In this document: positions 44,497 through 57,608 of the stretch, piece after piece
Layout: each line of letters begins with the position of its first letter
Position numbering within the stretch: the first letter of the stretch is position 1
Assembly: GCF_963675165.1 (NCBI RefSeq)
Contig: NC_087382.1
Coordinates: 4,441,963-4,505,962, forward strand
Origin: Halichondria panicea
Taxonomy: Eukaryota; Porifera; Demospongiae; Suberitida; Halichondriidae
Length of the DNA stretch: 64,000 nt
Direction: 5' to 3'
Notes under the pieces: model-generated
Database searches by the model: none
The model's input: only the letters and a program-made list of their open reading frames with translations
Told to the model about the DNA's origin: nothing
Made by a program: the position numbers and the translations under genes

Positions 44497-47400
44497 TGGC
44501 AATTTCGTCATCAGTCATTTATACACGCAACACTACTATTAGTATTTTGAGCAGCTCTTTTTTAAACAACACAGCTGTAAGCACCGGAGGTATTTATATA
44601 CAAGACGGCTCGGTTGTTAGTAGCAACAACAGTGTCTATTCCAACAACAGTGCATTAGTAGGCTCTGTCTACATCTTATTCAAAGGTTCCAGTTTCTTTG
44701 TCAATAACACGTTCGTAAACAATCAAGTGGGTGGAGTGATAGTTGGTACTAGTTGTTCATTCATAGGCATTGACAATGCATTCGTTAATAATAATGCAAT
44801 TATGTATATGACCAGCTGCAACTCTTCATTCATTCGCAATCAGTTTATTAACAACGCTGCTGATTTGTATGGCATGTTGTTTCAGTATGGATCTTTGTCT
44901 ATGTCAGAGACTACGTATGTGGGCAATTTTACAAGTGGTGGTATTGCTGTGACCGATGTTTCAACAGCATTTTTTGCAAACAGTTCTTTCGAACGAAACA
45001 GCTTCCAATCAAGACAACTGATAGGCAGTGGCATCAATGTTGTGGGTAATGTTAATCTAATAGTTTTAAGAAGTAACTTTTCTGAAAACCAAGCAACTTC
45101 TGGAGGGGCTATAGCCGCTGGTAATGGACCAGCAAGAATATTTATTTCAGATTGCTATTTCTTTAACAATAACGCTGCTTTTGGCGGAGCAATTTATTTC
45201 ATTTTAACTGGAACAGACTCGGAATGTATCATTAGACACTCTTATTTCATCAATAATTCAGCTACCAACGGTGGTGCTATATACATTTTTTCCAACCTAT
45301 TTACGACAATTCAAAATTGCTTCTTTCGTTACAATACTGCGAAATATAATGGGGGAGCAGTGTACATTCCCGAAGGACAGGTTAGAACTTTCAAATCTCG
45401 ATTCTTAGATAACTTTGTTGATGAGTACGGCGGTGCCATTGCTATCAAAGGTGACATAACTACCACACAGTGCGAATATATTGGCAACACAGCAAACGAA
45501 CGCGGTGGTGCATTATCAATTTTGAATGGTAACCTCAATACTTCAAATAGCTTATTTGCACATAATAAAGGAAGACAATTCGGTGGAGCAATTTTCAGCA
45601 ACAGATCAAGTGTTGCAATTTCAAACACCAATTTTTATTTCAACCAAGCTTCACTAGGAGGAGCCATCCATCATTTTGCCAGCAAAGTTAGCTGTAGAGA
45701 AACATCGTTTACAAACAACACAAGTGATGAATTTGGTGGGGCGGTTTATATTCAAAGCGGATCACATTCTTCTCAAACAACTCAGTACAAGCTGAACAAT
45801 GCTTCTGAAGCTGGGGGTGCAATATTTGCTCTTTCAAGCAATGTATCGAGCAGCATGGACACATACCAAGGGAACATGGCCAATAAATATGGTGGAGCAG
45901 TCTACATCGACAGTTGTCCTTCAGTTTCAAGACCTTTTAGTGAAACAGGAAACAATTTAATTACTTCAATTGTTTTATTTGGGGAGCCAGTGTGTAGTAA
46001 ATACAAAGACTATTTATTATCACGAGAACCGAATTGGTTGCAGATCAACGGCGGTTCATTATTCCTCGACAACTGGTGCAGTTTGGCAGGAGGTGCTGTT
46101 GTAGCCATCCATACTCAAGTATACGTTTCTGGTGATGGGCGTACGCTCATCAGAGGAAATTCAGCCACTCATGGAGCTGGGTTAGCACTTGTGTGGAGTA
46201 ATGTGAGTATCTCTTGCCCCACACAATTGACAAACAATCAAGCTTCTATTTCCGGTGGGGGCATTTACATGTACGGTAGCAATATCCTTATCTACCTTGG
46301 AATAACTACAGTCGTGATTGAAGGTAACATTGCCACCAAAAGCGGAGGTGGTATCTATAGCAGTAAATCTAAAATTAAAGTTGTCGGAGGAAAGATGTGC
46401 TTTTCTAAGAATAATGCTACATACGGAGGTGCACTGTATAGCACTGACACCAAGTTGAATATAGTGAAACAAGAGGAAAATGATACATCAAAAATTTTGT
46501 TTACAAAAAATTCCGCTGTACAAGGAGGAGCTATTTACGTGATGGATGTAATTCAAGATTGTGAGACACGATATAATACGACGAAAGAGTGCTTTCTACA
46601 AACATTACTAAACAGATACAACATAACAAAGGTCCCCAACAACTATTTTAATGTCTACTTTATCAATAATACTGCAAGTCTAAGCAGTAATGCCATTTTT
46701 GGAGGACTACTGGACAGGTGCTCTTTGAACCCAGCAAACGAACTACTTCTTGATTTTCCTAACCAAACATTCCTGAGTGGAGCTGACTATATTCTAGCTA
46801 CTGCACAGTTTGCTGGTCTGATTGATTATAGTAATCTGACAACCAACTACAACCCTGAAAAGGTTTTGCAAGCAGTGAGCGGTGCAATTGTCCAAGATTT
46901 TGTTTCTTCAGAACCCCTTCAAGTATGTTATTGCTTCGGATACCAGCCAAATTGTAGCAACTTCCAACATCCACCTGTGTACGTAAAGAAGGGACAGCTG
47001 TTTTCAATTAGTTTAATTGCAGTTGATCAGGTGGGCAATCCAGTGAATGCGACAGTGATCAGCTCCGTTGTCACAGGTAGCCGACTACTCAACAGTAATA
47101 AAGCACTTCAACGTATTCCCGCTGAATGTTCACTTCTTGAATACTCCCTCTATCCAGACCAAAGTGACCCAACAGCCGACATTGAACTTTTCGCAAATGG
47201 TCCTTGCAATAATAGAGGGGTATCTAAACGAACAATAAACGTGGTATTTCAAGCGTGTACATGTCCAATTGGATTTCAGCAAAGGGAGACCAGAACACAG
47301 TGTTTATGTGAGTGTGATACAGTATTACAATCGTATATAACAAGCTGTTCCCTGGAAAATGAAACCGTGCTTAGAAGACCCAATGTGTGGATAGACTATG

Positions 47401-49012
47401 TAAACACAAGTACTAAATCTGGCTATCTACTATATCCGAACTGCCCATTTGACTATTGTGTGGATGAGCTAGTTAGTGTGAACTTAAATACAGCTCATGG
47501 TGCAGATTCTCAATGTGCATTCAATCGCACTGGAACACTGTGTGGTGCCTGCAAAGAGAATCTAAGTGCTGTGCTTGGCAGCTCACAATGTAGAGAGTGT
47601 ACCAACAGTTTCATTTCTCTGCTAATACCATTTGCAATGGCAGGAATCGTCTTGGTTGCGTTTATAGTTCTATTTAACTTGACTGTAACTACGGGTACAA
47701 TCAATGGACTTATCTTTTATGCAAACATGACTTTTGCAAATCGATCTCTGTTTGTACCCTCTGGAACTCCCGGTTTGCTCCGAATATTCATTTCATGGCT
47801 TAACCTTGATCTTGGAATCGAAACTTGCTTTTATAATGGAATGGACTCGTATGCTAAAGTTCTTCTTCAACTAGTGTTTCCTTCCTACATTCTCATATTG
47901 ACCGTACTGATCATCATGCTTTGTGAGTATTCGGTGAGATTTTCAACATTCATAGGCAAGAAGAGAGATCCTGTTGGGACACTGTGCACACTTATCCTGC
48001 TCTCCTATTCCAAGTTCATTCGCACGATCATTGCAAGCTTACAGCATGCATACTTAAACTATCCGGATGGCTCCAGTGAAACAGTCTGGTTGTATGATGC
48101 TAATGTTCCCTACTTCAAACCAAGTCACGCTCCACGGTTCATTACAGTGTCAGTAATCATTATTCTGGGACTGGTGTATACAGTGCTTCTTCTGTTTGGC
48201 CAGTGGTTGACCAAACTCGGTGGATGGATCCCTTTCCGCTGGGTCAACAACCCAAAGTACAATGAGTTCATTGTTAAATACCATACACAGCTTAAACCCA
48301 AACATCGATACTGGGTAGGATTGTTGCTGCTTGTTCGAATCTCTTACTACACTGTGTCAGCCTTTGTCTCACAATCTGCCGCCCTACTGTTTCTTATCCT
48401 CATTGTTCTTATTCTATTAAGTCTCAAGCACATTGCCAGTCATGTATATGAAGTTAATGCAATTGATAACTTAGAGAGTGCTTTTTTGATTAATCTTGGA
48501 GTCCTAGCAGCTTGCTTATACTTCTTGCAAGACAGTGAAGGAATCCCGCCTATAGCTGCCAGTATATCTATAACAGTTTCTTCGTTTTTTTCATTATGAT
48601 TTTTGGATATCATGCCTACACCTTCATTCTCAAGAACACACGTCTCTGGATAAGAATAATTGCTCTACTCAGGCCAGTTTGGGTGCGTATGAGAGTGTTA
48701 GCGCAGTGTCCTAATCTACGACGAAACGCAGATATAGATCTACAAGAAGAAGAAGAAGTTGAGCATGAGGAAAATCAACTTTTGTTGCAAGAGCTTCCAT
48801 ATGCACAAGGAGAGTCTGACGATGAAGAACAACATCCGTATGAGGCTCCAATAATCCAGCCTGCTGTTAGAGACAGCCAACCTCGGAACCAAGACCTCGT
48901 ACAACTTTTCCAACCGATAACTGAGCGAGACTACAGACGTTTTCAAGAGCCTTTTAGGCCACAACAACCCACGACATATTCAGTTGTTGAGATCGACCGA
49001 AACCCTGAATGA
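44496..49012 (+). pseudogene. B2, 5'-truncated and frameshifted copy of B1
   Basis: It begins inside the beta-helix at the residue matching about B1 264 (LAISSSVIYTRN), with no signal peptide or promoter of its own. It stays in frame to 48599, where a run of eight T in B1 (36744 region) is seven T here. The rest of the protein continues in the next frame (48596-49012: IMIFGYHAYTF to TTYSVVEIDRNPE). It is in the same frame as A2 across a single TGA. The T-run change could be an assembly error. Without readthrough it should not be secreted. Confidence 0.85.
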
Positions 49013-51393
49013 TAGTAACAAGTAGTGTGTATCAATCACCCATCGAATTATATATTATGTTCCTCCTTTAATTCATCCTGTGAAACACACATTCAGCTAG
49101 CTATATAGCTCAATGACATAATTTACATTAGAAATCTGTTCTCATCCTTCAAATCACATTCATCATTAACTAGATAGATAGATTCCTTATAATACTCTTA
49201 GCCACATATTGGCACTGGGTTATACTTATAGTGTAATTCTTGTAAATTGGTTATCAATACACGACAAATGTTATACTGAGGGAATTATAAGGGAAGTTAA
49301 CACTCAATACTATATAGCTGCAACCTATAATCTGTTATTCATCATGCATGTTAATAATAATGCGCAACCAAATCTAACCACATTGTTGCCCTTTGACCTC
49401 CAAGATCAAAGGAAATGTAGTGCCATTAATTTCATATTCTATTGCGGTGCCACTATTATTTTGATAAGAGGAAATGCATGGCAAATACAATTTAAAGTAG
49501 ATAGAATAAATCAGAACAAGCCAATCGCCTTCAAGATTTGCTGCAAGCATAGACACTGGTTAGGACAAATACAGCGCCGGGCCACATTTTGTAAAAGCGC
49601 TTGTCTTATACTGCAATGGAATCGGTAGATGTATAGCATCTGTCTATTGTTTAGTATTTCGCTACAGAGTCCATTCCAGAAAAATCTCTGTTAGTCTGTA
49701 CCATGTCATTGTAATGCCGAAATGCCGGACATTTACTTGTAGCAGCAGCTCTGAAGTGCTAAGCTTTCCTTATCCTTCTTGTCGGTGAATCTCGAAACAC
49801 TTCACCAGCATTATTAGTCTGCTGTATACCATGCTGAGCGCTAGGCAATCTCTCTGAGATCTTAGCTAAGGCTTAATTGACCTGAGTCTCAAACAATGCA
49901 AAGTTTGAACAGACCGCTGCAATAGCTTATCTATACTGTCAATGGACTGGGGACCAAATATTACAGGCGGTATAGCTGTCCCCGAAACAGCTTTCCTGGT
50001 CTGGAATAAAGAATGTTTCAATAAAGCAAATATTTCTTTCGTTACAGGCCCTTGACCACATCTACTGCCGAACATTGTGGCACTCATTGCCAATTAATTG
50101 AAGAATTTGCACATGTTAACTGATGGCACAATAATATTTCTGGTTAGGGGGAACCCAACAGGGCACTACTTCACCTGACTAGTTAGTACGAAATAGCAAA
50201 CAAAAAATTAATGTGAGTGCATGTGATTACAAAGAAGCTAATTATGTAATCCAACAAAATATACTAGTTAGTTGCTGTTCAGAGTTTGTTTTACAGGTTG
50301 AAACTAAATGATGGTTCGTCTAACCATTATAAAAGTGAAAACTCGGCCTGGGATCGAGGCTACCCCTAGCCTTGAGACCAGCCGTTCGTTATCTGAAAGA
50401 ACGCCTGGTCAAGTTCCAATGTGCAACCAGATCTGATGTGCAACTTGTCTAGCTGAGTTAGCGTTTTACAGCATCATAATGATATTCATGGGTAATACAC
50501 CCTGTGCGGGCAATTATCGGTATAACGAAAGGCTGGTCTCGAGGCTACTTGGGCTTGTCAAAATGAATTGCTCATTACACGTACTGTTGATTTGTATATT
50601 ACTGATGTATTCATGATGATAGAATTCCCAAATAAACTTGTTTACGAAAATACACTTTTTCTGGCCAGGATAAAGAAGTTAAGTCTCATGTGCTTTACGA
50701 TTAGAAAGTCACTCACTTCTTTCTGGCATGCAAGCATCACCTATATGAATCTTTGATGATCACGAGCAATACTATGCATATATAGTAGGACACTCCATCT
50801 CCTCATGTGCTACTTACATACTCTTGCTAATAAATCTAGTCATCTTAGGAACAATTAAACATTCAAATTCAAATTGGCATGGATCAAGTTTATACAATGT
50901 CAACAATAACTAGCTTCCTGTCACATAAAACTGACCATTGATTATTGAGAAAGAAGCATACTAGACTATGCATATATGATCTACACACTGATAGATTCTA
51001 AGACTTGCTGAGAAAAGACTATATTGATCTATACAGCAGGACAAAATTGGTGGTGAGAAGAGTTAGTTGTTAGAATCCTATAGGTACTGTCATGCATGCA
51101 TCCCTTATATAATTATAGCTGTATACTTATCCATTAGTATCATTGAGGGATTAACTGCTAAGATAATTGTGCCCTCATGCATAATTATATATGCACACTA
51201 TCACAATTGCAAGCCTTATTCCCACGTTCTACTTATCTTTATTTGCAGATCATGCAATACCTAGCTGTTTTCAACTAGACTTCAACTCCATAATAATAAC
51301 AATACACTGCTGTACAAAAGTATAGATCCACTGATATAAGAAATCACGAATTAATATAGACCTTGAAGTTACATCAAGGGGTCAGATTGAGCC
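49013..51393. other. B2-A3 spacer
   Basis: Same layout as the B1-A2 spacer, plus the 371-base block 49504-49875 that the first spacer lacks. The foldback lies at 50367-50547. From about 50560 it is the A3 5' flank, almost identical to that of A2. No gene is supported. Confidence 0.6.
50367..50547. mobile_element. 181-bp foldback element, copy in unit 2
   Basis: Nearly identical to 38143-38323, at the equivalent place in the tandem unit. Confidence 0.75.
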
Positions 51394-54300
51394 TTGCATT
51401 GCATGCCCAAAGCTATCGACTGGAAATTGGCGACAATGTTTGTCAACGGTCACCTTCGGCAGCTCATTTTCATGGTGGTAGCACTTATCATATACTCGAG
51501 TGGCAGCCAAGGTTGCAGTGAGTTGTACACAATTGTGCCATCAAACTTTACTGGCACTTGTCCTCATGAACCATGCATATCACTAAATGTTCTTCTATCT
51601 GAATTGAACGGAACATTTAATCAAAGCATCAGCTTGCATTTCCTTCACGGTGAACACTTGTTGGAGGAGATCATTGGAATACAAAGACTTCCTGGCATTG
51701 AAATGTCAGTTTCAAGCAACTGTTCACAGTGTAGTCCAATAATTCTCTGCAACGGACCAGCTTCTGGTATCATCTTTCAAAATATCCATTCCGTTGAAAT
51801 AGTTGGACTTACGTTCTCAGGATGCTCACACCAGGGAACACCTGCTTATGGTGGTGCTTTATCTTTCTATAATGTGACGAATATTTTAGTTGCTAATAGT
51901 AATTTTATTGATAACTACATTATTGGGCAAACGACTAGTGGGGGAGGAGCAATTTTCATACTACAATCACTTAAAGTTAACCTTGAAAACTGTTCCTTTA
52001 TCAACAATTCAGCCCAGTGTCAACCTGGTGGCCTTGCCGATTACTGTAGCAGTTACACATTCAATGGAGGTGCTATGTATCTTTTGAAGTGCATGAACGT
52101 GAGTATAAGCGATTGCCAATTCCTTCAAAATAGAGCAATAGCTGGAGCAGCACTTTTGGTCACATCTTCTCTAATTCAAATCAGTGGTACAGTTTTTGCT
52201 CACAATGGTGCACAACCAACCTATGGTGGCACGGCAGCATTTTTCGAGAGCACTGTTCACATTCATCAAACCCTCTTCACGAACAATATTGCTTACACGG
52301 GTGGAGCCATTTTTGCCACAAAAACACAACTATCACTACTTGAATGTCAATTCAAGCAAAACAGTGCATATAATTTAGGAGGAGCAAGTTTTATTCAGCA
52401 TGGTTTTCTTATAATTTCACGCAGTCTCTTTGTAAGAAACATTGCACTCACAGGCTCGATTGTTTATGCCTCAAACTGCAGTATCACTTCTACAAATAGC
52501 TCCTACCTCAACAACAATGCTACTGCCAATGGAGGCATATACGTAAAAGAAGGATCAGCCATATTTAGCAGTGATAGCTACTACACGGGAAACAGAGCAA
52601 AAATTGGTGCAGCATATTTCATCAGCAACAGTTTCACATATTCATCAAATAACACGTTCACAAACAACAGTGCTATCTCAGATAACGAGTTTGCATTCGG
52701 TGGAATAATTTTTTGCAATTGCAATTCTGAATTTTCTAAAACACCTTGCTTCCTGAACCTCAACGATAACAATGTTATGAACAACTATGTCAATAGTGGA
52801 GGTGTCATATCTAGCGGAGACTGTGCTCTTACAGACATACAAAATTACTATTACAAGAATAATGGTAGAGTAATATTCCAAAGTTCTGGTTCATTGATAG
52901 TGAATGGAAGTCATTTCGAAAGTAACAAATCACCACTAGGTGTGATAGCGCTAAATAAGCCAACAAAAAGCACAATTGTTACAAAAACATTATTTCATGC
53001 CAACAGTGGAGTTTCCGGAAGTGCTATCCACATTCAATCCTCCTTTCCCGTGTATATTTCCGATACTACTTTCTTTAATAATCAAGTAAGTAAATCTGGA
53101 ACTGTTTTTAGTACTAGTGCTGGATTGGTCAACACCCAGGGGAATAAACTCCGGATTATATCGATTGTAAACTGTTACTTTGTACAAAATAACGCTCATA
53201 ATGAAGGTGGTGCTATATACATCTATGGACATTTCATCAGTAATGAACAACAGCAGCTACAATTGTCAAATAGCTATTTCTACAATAATATAGGTGGTGC
53301 TGTGAATGGATTTGGATTCACTTTAATGGCTTTTAACTGTTCTTTCAAAAACAATATTGCCCCATTTGGTTTGTTGGGTGGAGCGATTCACATTAATGGA
53401 GATGCCTCAGTATTTTCTTCAGAGTTCGTGATGAACGATCGTGGAGCCATCTTTATTACAGGAGGGAAAATGATGATTTCAGGGAGCACATTTCGTGAGA
53501 ATGTAGGAGACAAAGGTGCTGCTGTATCTATTTTCAACAACGGTAGTCTATATGTGACGAATTGCTTATTTGTTGGCAATAAAGCAGTTAAGTATGGTGG
53601 AGCCATAGCAGGCGTACGTGCTGATTTAATATCAATTGAAAGCAGTGTGTATGAAAACAATACAGCATTAAGAGGAGGGGCTGTTGGCACTGTCAATGGC
53701 AAGCTAGAATGCCGAGATACCTACTTTACAAACAATACTAGCCTGGAGCTTGGAGGAGCAGTTTACGTTTATGGTGGATCATTATACTCACGACACACGC
53801 AATATGTGGGCAACTTTGCAACCCATACAGGTGGTGCAATCGCAGCTGTATCAGGTGAAGTGTATAGTGATGGGGATTGTTATTTAAGTAACCATGCCAA
53901 TCAGTATGCTGGTGCTATATACATAACCACTTGTTTTTGGCAGGATGATTTTAACGAAGGAGAATTTGAAACTGTTGTCATAACACCAATTCTGTTACTT
54001 TCTGTGGCACAGTGTAACGTAAACACTCAACTGATTAATACCGAGGCTGGTGGAAGCAAGTTACATCTGATCGAAAATATAACACTTTTCAACAATTCCT
54101 GTGAACTAACTGGAGGAGCTATTCTCACTATTAAAACTGACGTATTCTTTGAGGGCAGAGAAGCTATTACTGTGAGCTTAAACTCAGCTGGGTATGGAGG
54201 GGGGCTGGCATTATTGTGGAGCAATCTCAACATTTCTTGCAATGTACAGGTTACACAAAATGCAGCTCACATTTCAGGTGGTGGGATCTTGACGTACAAT

Positions 54301-57021
54301 GGTGTTGTGGAATTATCATTCAGCGAGCAAAGATCGGGAATATTTGCTCTAAACACGGCAACTCTAACAGGAGGTGGTATACACGCTATTAACTCAGGTA
54401 TAAACTTGGTCTCGGGATATTTTGAGCTAACGAAGAATATTGCCACTTATGGTGGTGCACTGTACATGAGCAGTAACTCTAAAATTTACTTAATCAAGCA
54501 AAAGCAAAAATCCATCAGCCGAGATGACCTGAAACTTGTACTCAGAGAAAACTCAGCACAGAAAGGGGGCGGGGTGTTTATTAACGATTCTGATATTGGA
54601 CAGCAATGCGTTTCACAACTTTCTTCAGAAGAATGTTTCCTTCAAACTCTGCTGCTCAATTCCACATCAGCACCATTGAGGGACAAAAACCTCTTGAACA
54701 TATTTTTTGTCAACAACACTGCGAGTATGAGTGGTGATGCTATATTTGGTGGGCTACTAGACAGATGCTCTTTGAGTCCTTCAAATGAACTTCTTTTGGA
54801 CTTTTCAGACTATTTTTCCTCACACAACGGAGCTGACTATGTGCAGATCATTGCAACGTTCAGTGATCAGTTTAACTACAGTAACCTAACATTTCCATAC
54901 AGCCCATATCGTGAACAAATAGAGGTAAATCACAACAAAAATATCAATGATCTTATTTCTTCCAAACCACTTCAAATTTGCTTCTGTCTTCAGCAGCAAC
55001 ACAACTGTAGCTATTTCAAGCATGCACCTATATACACGAAGAAAGGTCAATTCTTTGAAGTCAGCATTGTAGCAGTTGACCAGTTAGAGAATCCAGTGAA
55101 TGCCACAGTTATCAGCTCAGTTATCAACAATGCCAAACTAGCTAATGTTGATCAAACAAGACAAGCACTCTCTTCCAAATGCTCGTCCATAGAGTATGCC
55201 ATTTACCCACAAGATGAATTCAATTCTGCAAAAATCGAGCTTTTTGCTGATGGTCCCTGTAATGATATCGGGATATCTAAACGGGTATTAACTGTGATTT
55301 TTCAACCGTGTACATGTCCAATTGGATTCTATCCTCAGGAAACTAGAACGCTGTGCTCCTGCGTGTGTGACCCACTGTTAGAGTCGTATATAACAGGCTG
55401 CTCACTGGTGAAAGAAACTGTTTTTCGAAAGCCTTACGTGTGGATAGACTTTGTAAACAGAAGCAATGTATCTGGATATTTACTGCATGACAGTTGTCCA
55501 TTTGACTATTGTGTGGATGAGCTTGTCAGTGTAAACCTAAATACAGTTCATGGTGCAGATTCTCAATGTGCGTTCAATCGCACTGGAACACTGTGTGGTG
55601 CCTGCAAAGAGAACCTAAGTGCTGTGCTAGGCAGCTCACAATGCAGAGAGTGTACCAACAATTTTATTTCTCTGCTCATACCATTTGCCATGGCAGGAAT
55701 CGCCTTGGTTGCGTTTATAGTGGTGCTTAATATGACCATAGCTATTGGTACAATCAATGGACTTGTTTTTTATGCAAACATCGTTTTTGCAAATCGACCT
55801 CTCTTATTGCCACCAAAAACATCAAAATTCCTAACAATTTTTATTTCATGGCTTAATCTTGACCTCGGAATCGAGACTTGTTTTTATGATGGAATGGACT
55901 CGTATGCTAAAACTCTTCTCCAGGTAGTGTTTCCTTCATACGTCATCCTATTAACTGCAGCTATCATTGCACTTGCAAATTGTTCGGTGAGATTCTCCAA
56001 TTTCATTGGCAGGAAAAGGGATCTGGCTGGCACACTGTGCACGCTTATCCTGCTCTCGTATTCCAAGTTCATACGCACAATCATTACCAACTTACAGTAT
56101 ACGTACATCACCTATCCAGATGACACCTGGGATATCGTGTGGTTACATGATGCGAACATCCCTTATTTCAAACCTAGCCATTTTCCAAGATTAATAGCAG
56201 CGTTTGTAATTATCATAGTTGTGTTAATATACACTTCTCTCATCTTGTTCGGTCAATGGCTGCCTAAGTTTGATGAAAAGCAGGCACTAAAGCGGATGAA
56301 ACAATTTGTCAACAAACATTTTGAATCATTTGCACCCCAACACAGTTATTGGGTTGGATTACTGCTACTTGTTCGTGCCTTGCTACACATTGTTGCCACT
56401 TGTTTCTCAGACCAAATATCGTTACTATTTGTGTTCTGCATTGTGCTTATTCTGATACTACTCAAGCTACTGACGACTCATATTTATCAATCGAAAAAGT
56501 TAGAGATGCTTGAATCCTCATTTCTCGTCAACCTTGGAGTGCTTTCGGTAGTTCAGTATCATGTGCTTACAAACGCAAGAATGGCAGCAGCTGTAGCAGA
56601 TCTATCTGTAGCTGTGGCTGCTATCACGTTTATACTCATCTTAGGGTACCACATCTATACCTTTATATTGAAAGAAACAACATGGTTGGTAAAAACGACT
56701 CGCTCTATTAAAAATCTTGTGCATTTACGTGAAAGACAGCAGAATGTAGTGGTCCAGTTTCAAGATCATCTGCAGCCGCTACAAGATGGACAAGATGAAG
56801 AACTTCACGAACCACTCGTTGAAAGAGAAGTACCTGATGTTGCTACAAATGTCTATGATCCTCCTGTAATACAGCCAGCTGTTCGATACAGTCAACCACG
56901 TCATGCAGACCTTGAGGAAATATTGGAACCTATCACCGACGATGACTACAGGAGACTCAACCAACCGAATCGACGATATCCTCAACCCACAACATATGCA
57001 TTGGTCGAAATTCACAAGTAA
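51394..57021 (+). CDS. Giant beta-helix multi-span membrane protein A3
   Basis: A full-length A-type protein of 1875 codons by the longest frame, or 1861 from the conserved ATG at 51436 (MFVNGHLRQ). Signal peptide LIFMVVALIIYSSGS, the IVPSNFTGTCPHEPCISLNV block, beta-helix coils, AVDQLENPVNATV, CTCPIGF, GTLCGAC, eight or nine membrane segments, and a tail with DDDYRRL and terminal TTYALVEI. It differs from A2 at very few sites, but several changes cluster at 52570-52820 (for example YVNSGGVISSG against YVNERSGGVILSG in A2, three residues shorter). A1 is more distant. Confidence 0.9.
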   Translation: MHCMPKAIDWKLATMFVNGHLRQLIFMVVALIIYSSGSQGCSELYTIVPSNFTGTCPHEPCISLNVLLSELNGTFNQSISLHFLHGEHLLEEIIGIQRLPGIEMSVSSNCSQCSPIILCNGPASGIIFQNIHSVEIVGLTFSGCSHQGTPAYGGALSFYNVTNILVANSNFIDNYIIGQTTSGGGAIFILQSLKVNLENCSFINNSAQCQPGGLADYCSSYTFNGGAMYLLKCMNVSISDCQFLQNRAIAGAALLVTSSLIQISGTVFAHNGAQPTYGGTAAFFESTVHIHQTLFTNNIAYTGGAIFATKTQLSLLECQFKQNSAYNLGGASFIQHGFLIISRSLFVRNIALTGSIVYASNCSITSTNSSYLNNNATANGGIYVKEGSAIFSSDSYYTGNRAKIGAAYFISNSFTYSSNNTFTNNSAISDNEFAFGGIIFCNCNSEFSKTPCFLNLNDNNVMNNYVNSGGVISSGDCALTDIQNYYYKNNGRVIFQSSGSLIVNGSHFESNKSPLGVIALNKPTKSTIVTKTLFHANSGVSGSAIHIQSSFPVYISDTTFFNNQVSKSGTVFSTSAGLVNTQGNKLRIISIVNCYFVQNNAHNEGGAIYIYGHFISNEQQQLQLSNSYFYNNIGGAVNGFGFTLMAFNCSFKNNIAPFGLLGGAIHINGDASVFSSEFVMNDRGAIFITGGKMMISGSTFRENVGDKGAAVSIFNNGSLYVTNCLFVGNKAVKYGGAIAGVRADLISIESSVYENNTALRGGAVGTVNGKLECRDTYFTNNTSLELGGAVYVYGGSLYSRHTQYVGNFATHTGGAIAAVSGEVYSDGDCYLSNHANQYAGAIYITTCFWQDDFNEGEFETVVITPILLLSVAQCNVNTQLINTEAGGSKLHLIENITLFNNSCELTGGAILTIKTDVFFEGREAITVSLNSAGYGGGLALLWSNLNISCNVQVTQNAAHISGGGILTYNGVVELSFSEQRSGIFALNTATLTGGGIHAINSGINLVSGYFELTKNIATYGGALYMSSNSKIYLIKQKQKSISRDDLKLVLRENSAQKGGGVFINDSDIGQQCVSQLSSEECFLQTLLLNSTSAPLRDKNLLNIFFVNNTASMSGDAIFGGLLDRCSLSPSNELLLDFSDYFSSHNGADYVQIIATFSDQFNYSNLTFPYSPYREQIEVNHNKNINDLISSKPLQICFCLQQQHNCSYFKHAPIYTKKGQFFEVSIVAVDQLENPVNATVISSVINNAKLANVDQTRQALSSKCSSIEYAIYPQDEFNSAKIELFADGPCNDIGISKRVLTVIFQPCTCPIGFYPQETRTLCSCVCDPLLESYITGCSLVKETVFRKPYVWIDFVNRSNVSGYLLHDSCPFDYCVDELVSVNLNTVHGADSQCAFNRTGTLCGACKENLSAVLGSSQCRECTNNFISLLIPFAMAGIALVAFIVVLNMTIAIGTINGLVFYANIVFANRPLLLPPKTSKFLTIFISWLNLDLGIETCFYDGMDSYAKTLLQVVFPSYVILLTAAIIALANCSVRFSNFIGRKRDLAGTLCTLILLSYSKFIRTIITNLQYTYITYPDDTWDIVWLHDANIPYFKPSHFPRLIAAFVIIIVVLIYTSLILFGQWLPKFDEKQALKRMKQFVNKHFESFAPQHSYWVGLLLLVRALLHIVATCFSDQISLLFVFCIVLILILLKLLTTHIYQSKKLEMLESSFLVNLGVLSVVQYHVLTNARMAAAVADLSVAVAAITFILILGYHIYTFILKETTWLVKTTRSIKNLVHLRERQQNVVVQFQDHLQPLQDGQDEELHEPLVEREVPDVATNVYDPPVIQPAVRYSQPRHADLEEILEPITDDDYRRLNQPNRRYPQPTTYALVEIHK

Positions 57022-57608
57022 CATGAATGAATACAATAACACAAAGAATGAAACTGACACCAAAACTTGGTCTAAATAAATGTTCACATTCACAGCTTAG
57101 TTTATACAGTTTAGAACCAGAAACACTTTGTTAATAATTATTACTGTCCAATTATTGACTTTCACAAACACAGCTTGGTTTACTTAACACCTTAAACTAT
57201 AACCTAGATTATTCAAGTTATTTTCTATGCAATTTCAAGTCATTAAAAACAGCAACATTTTGTTATCATTATGAATTACTTTCACAAGCCACAGCTTAGT
57301 TTAACACCTTCAACAAGCACAGCGTGGTTTATATTACCAGCTATAAAACCTTTCATTGTAATTTCGTCAAGCAACACTGCATATGGTTACAAACCAACTA
57401 TAAAAAATCTAGTGTCACTAGTTACTGTATAAGAAAGTCACTGAAAGATAAGCAATCACCGGTCAGAGGAATGCGGATAGCCCAATAGGTTTTATACACT
57501 GTGGTTTAACATACAGCTACTTAATAATTGACTTCAGGATATAAAGCTATTCACACATCAGAAGTTTGAAGTAAGTCTTGTACATTCTGACTTTGTTCAT
57601 ATGAATCA
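57022..57608 (+). promoter_or_regulatory. A3-B3 spacer and B3 5' flank
   Basis: 57118-57608 is almost identical to 31369-31854 upstream of B1, so it is the conserved B promoter and leader region. The sequence gaagtaagt lies about 40 bases before the ATG. No specific binding site is supported. The relict B-type 5' end seen before B1 is missing here. Confidence 0.55.
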
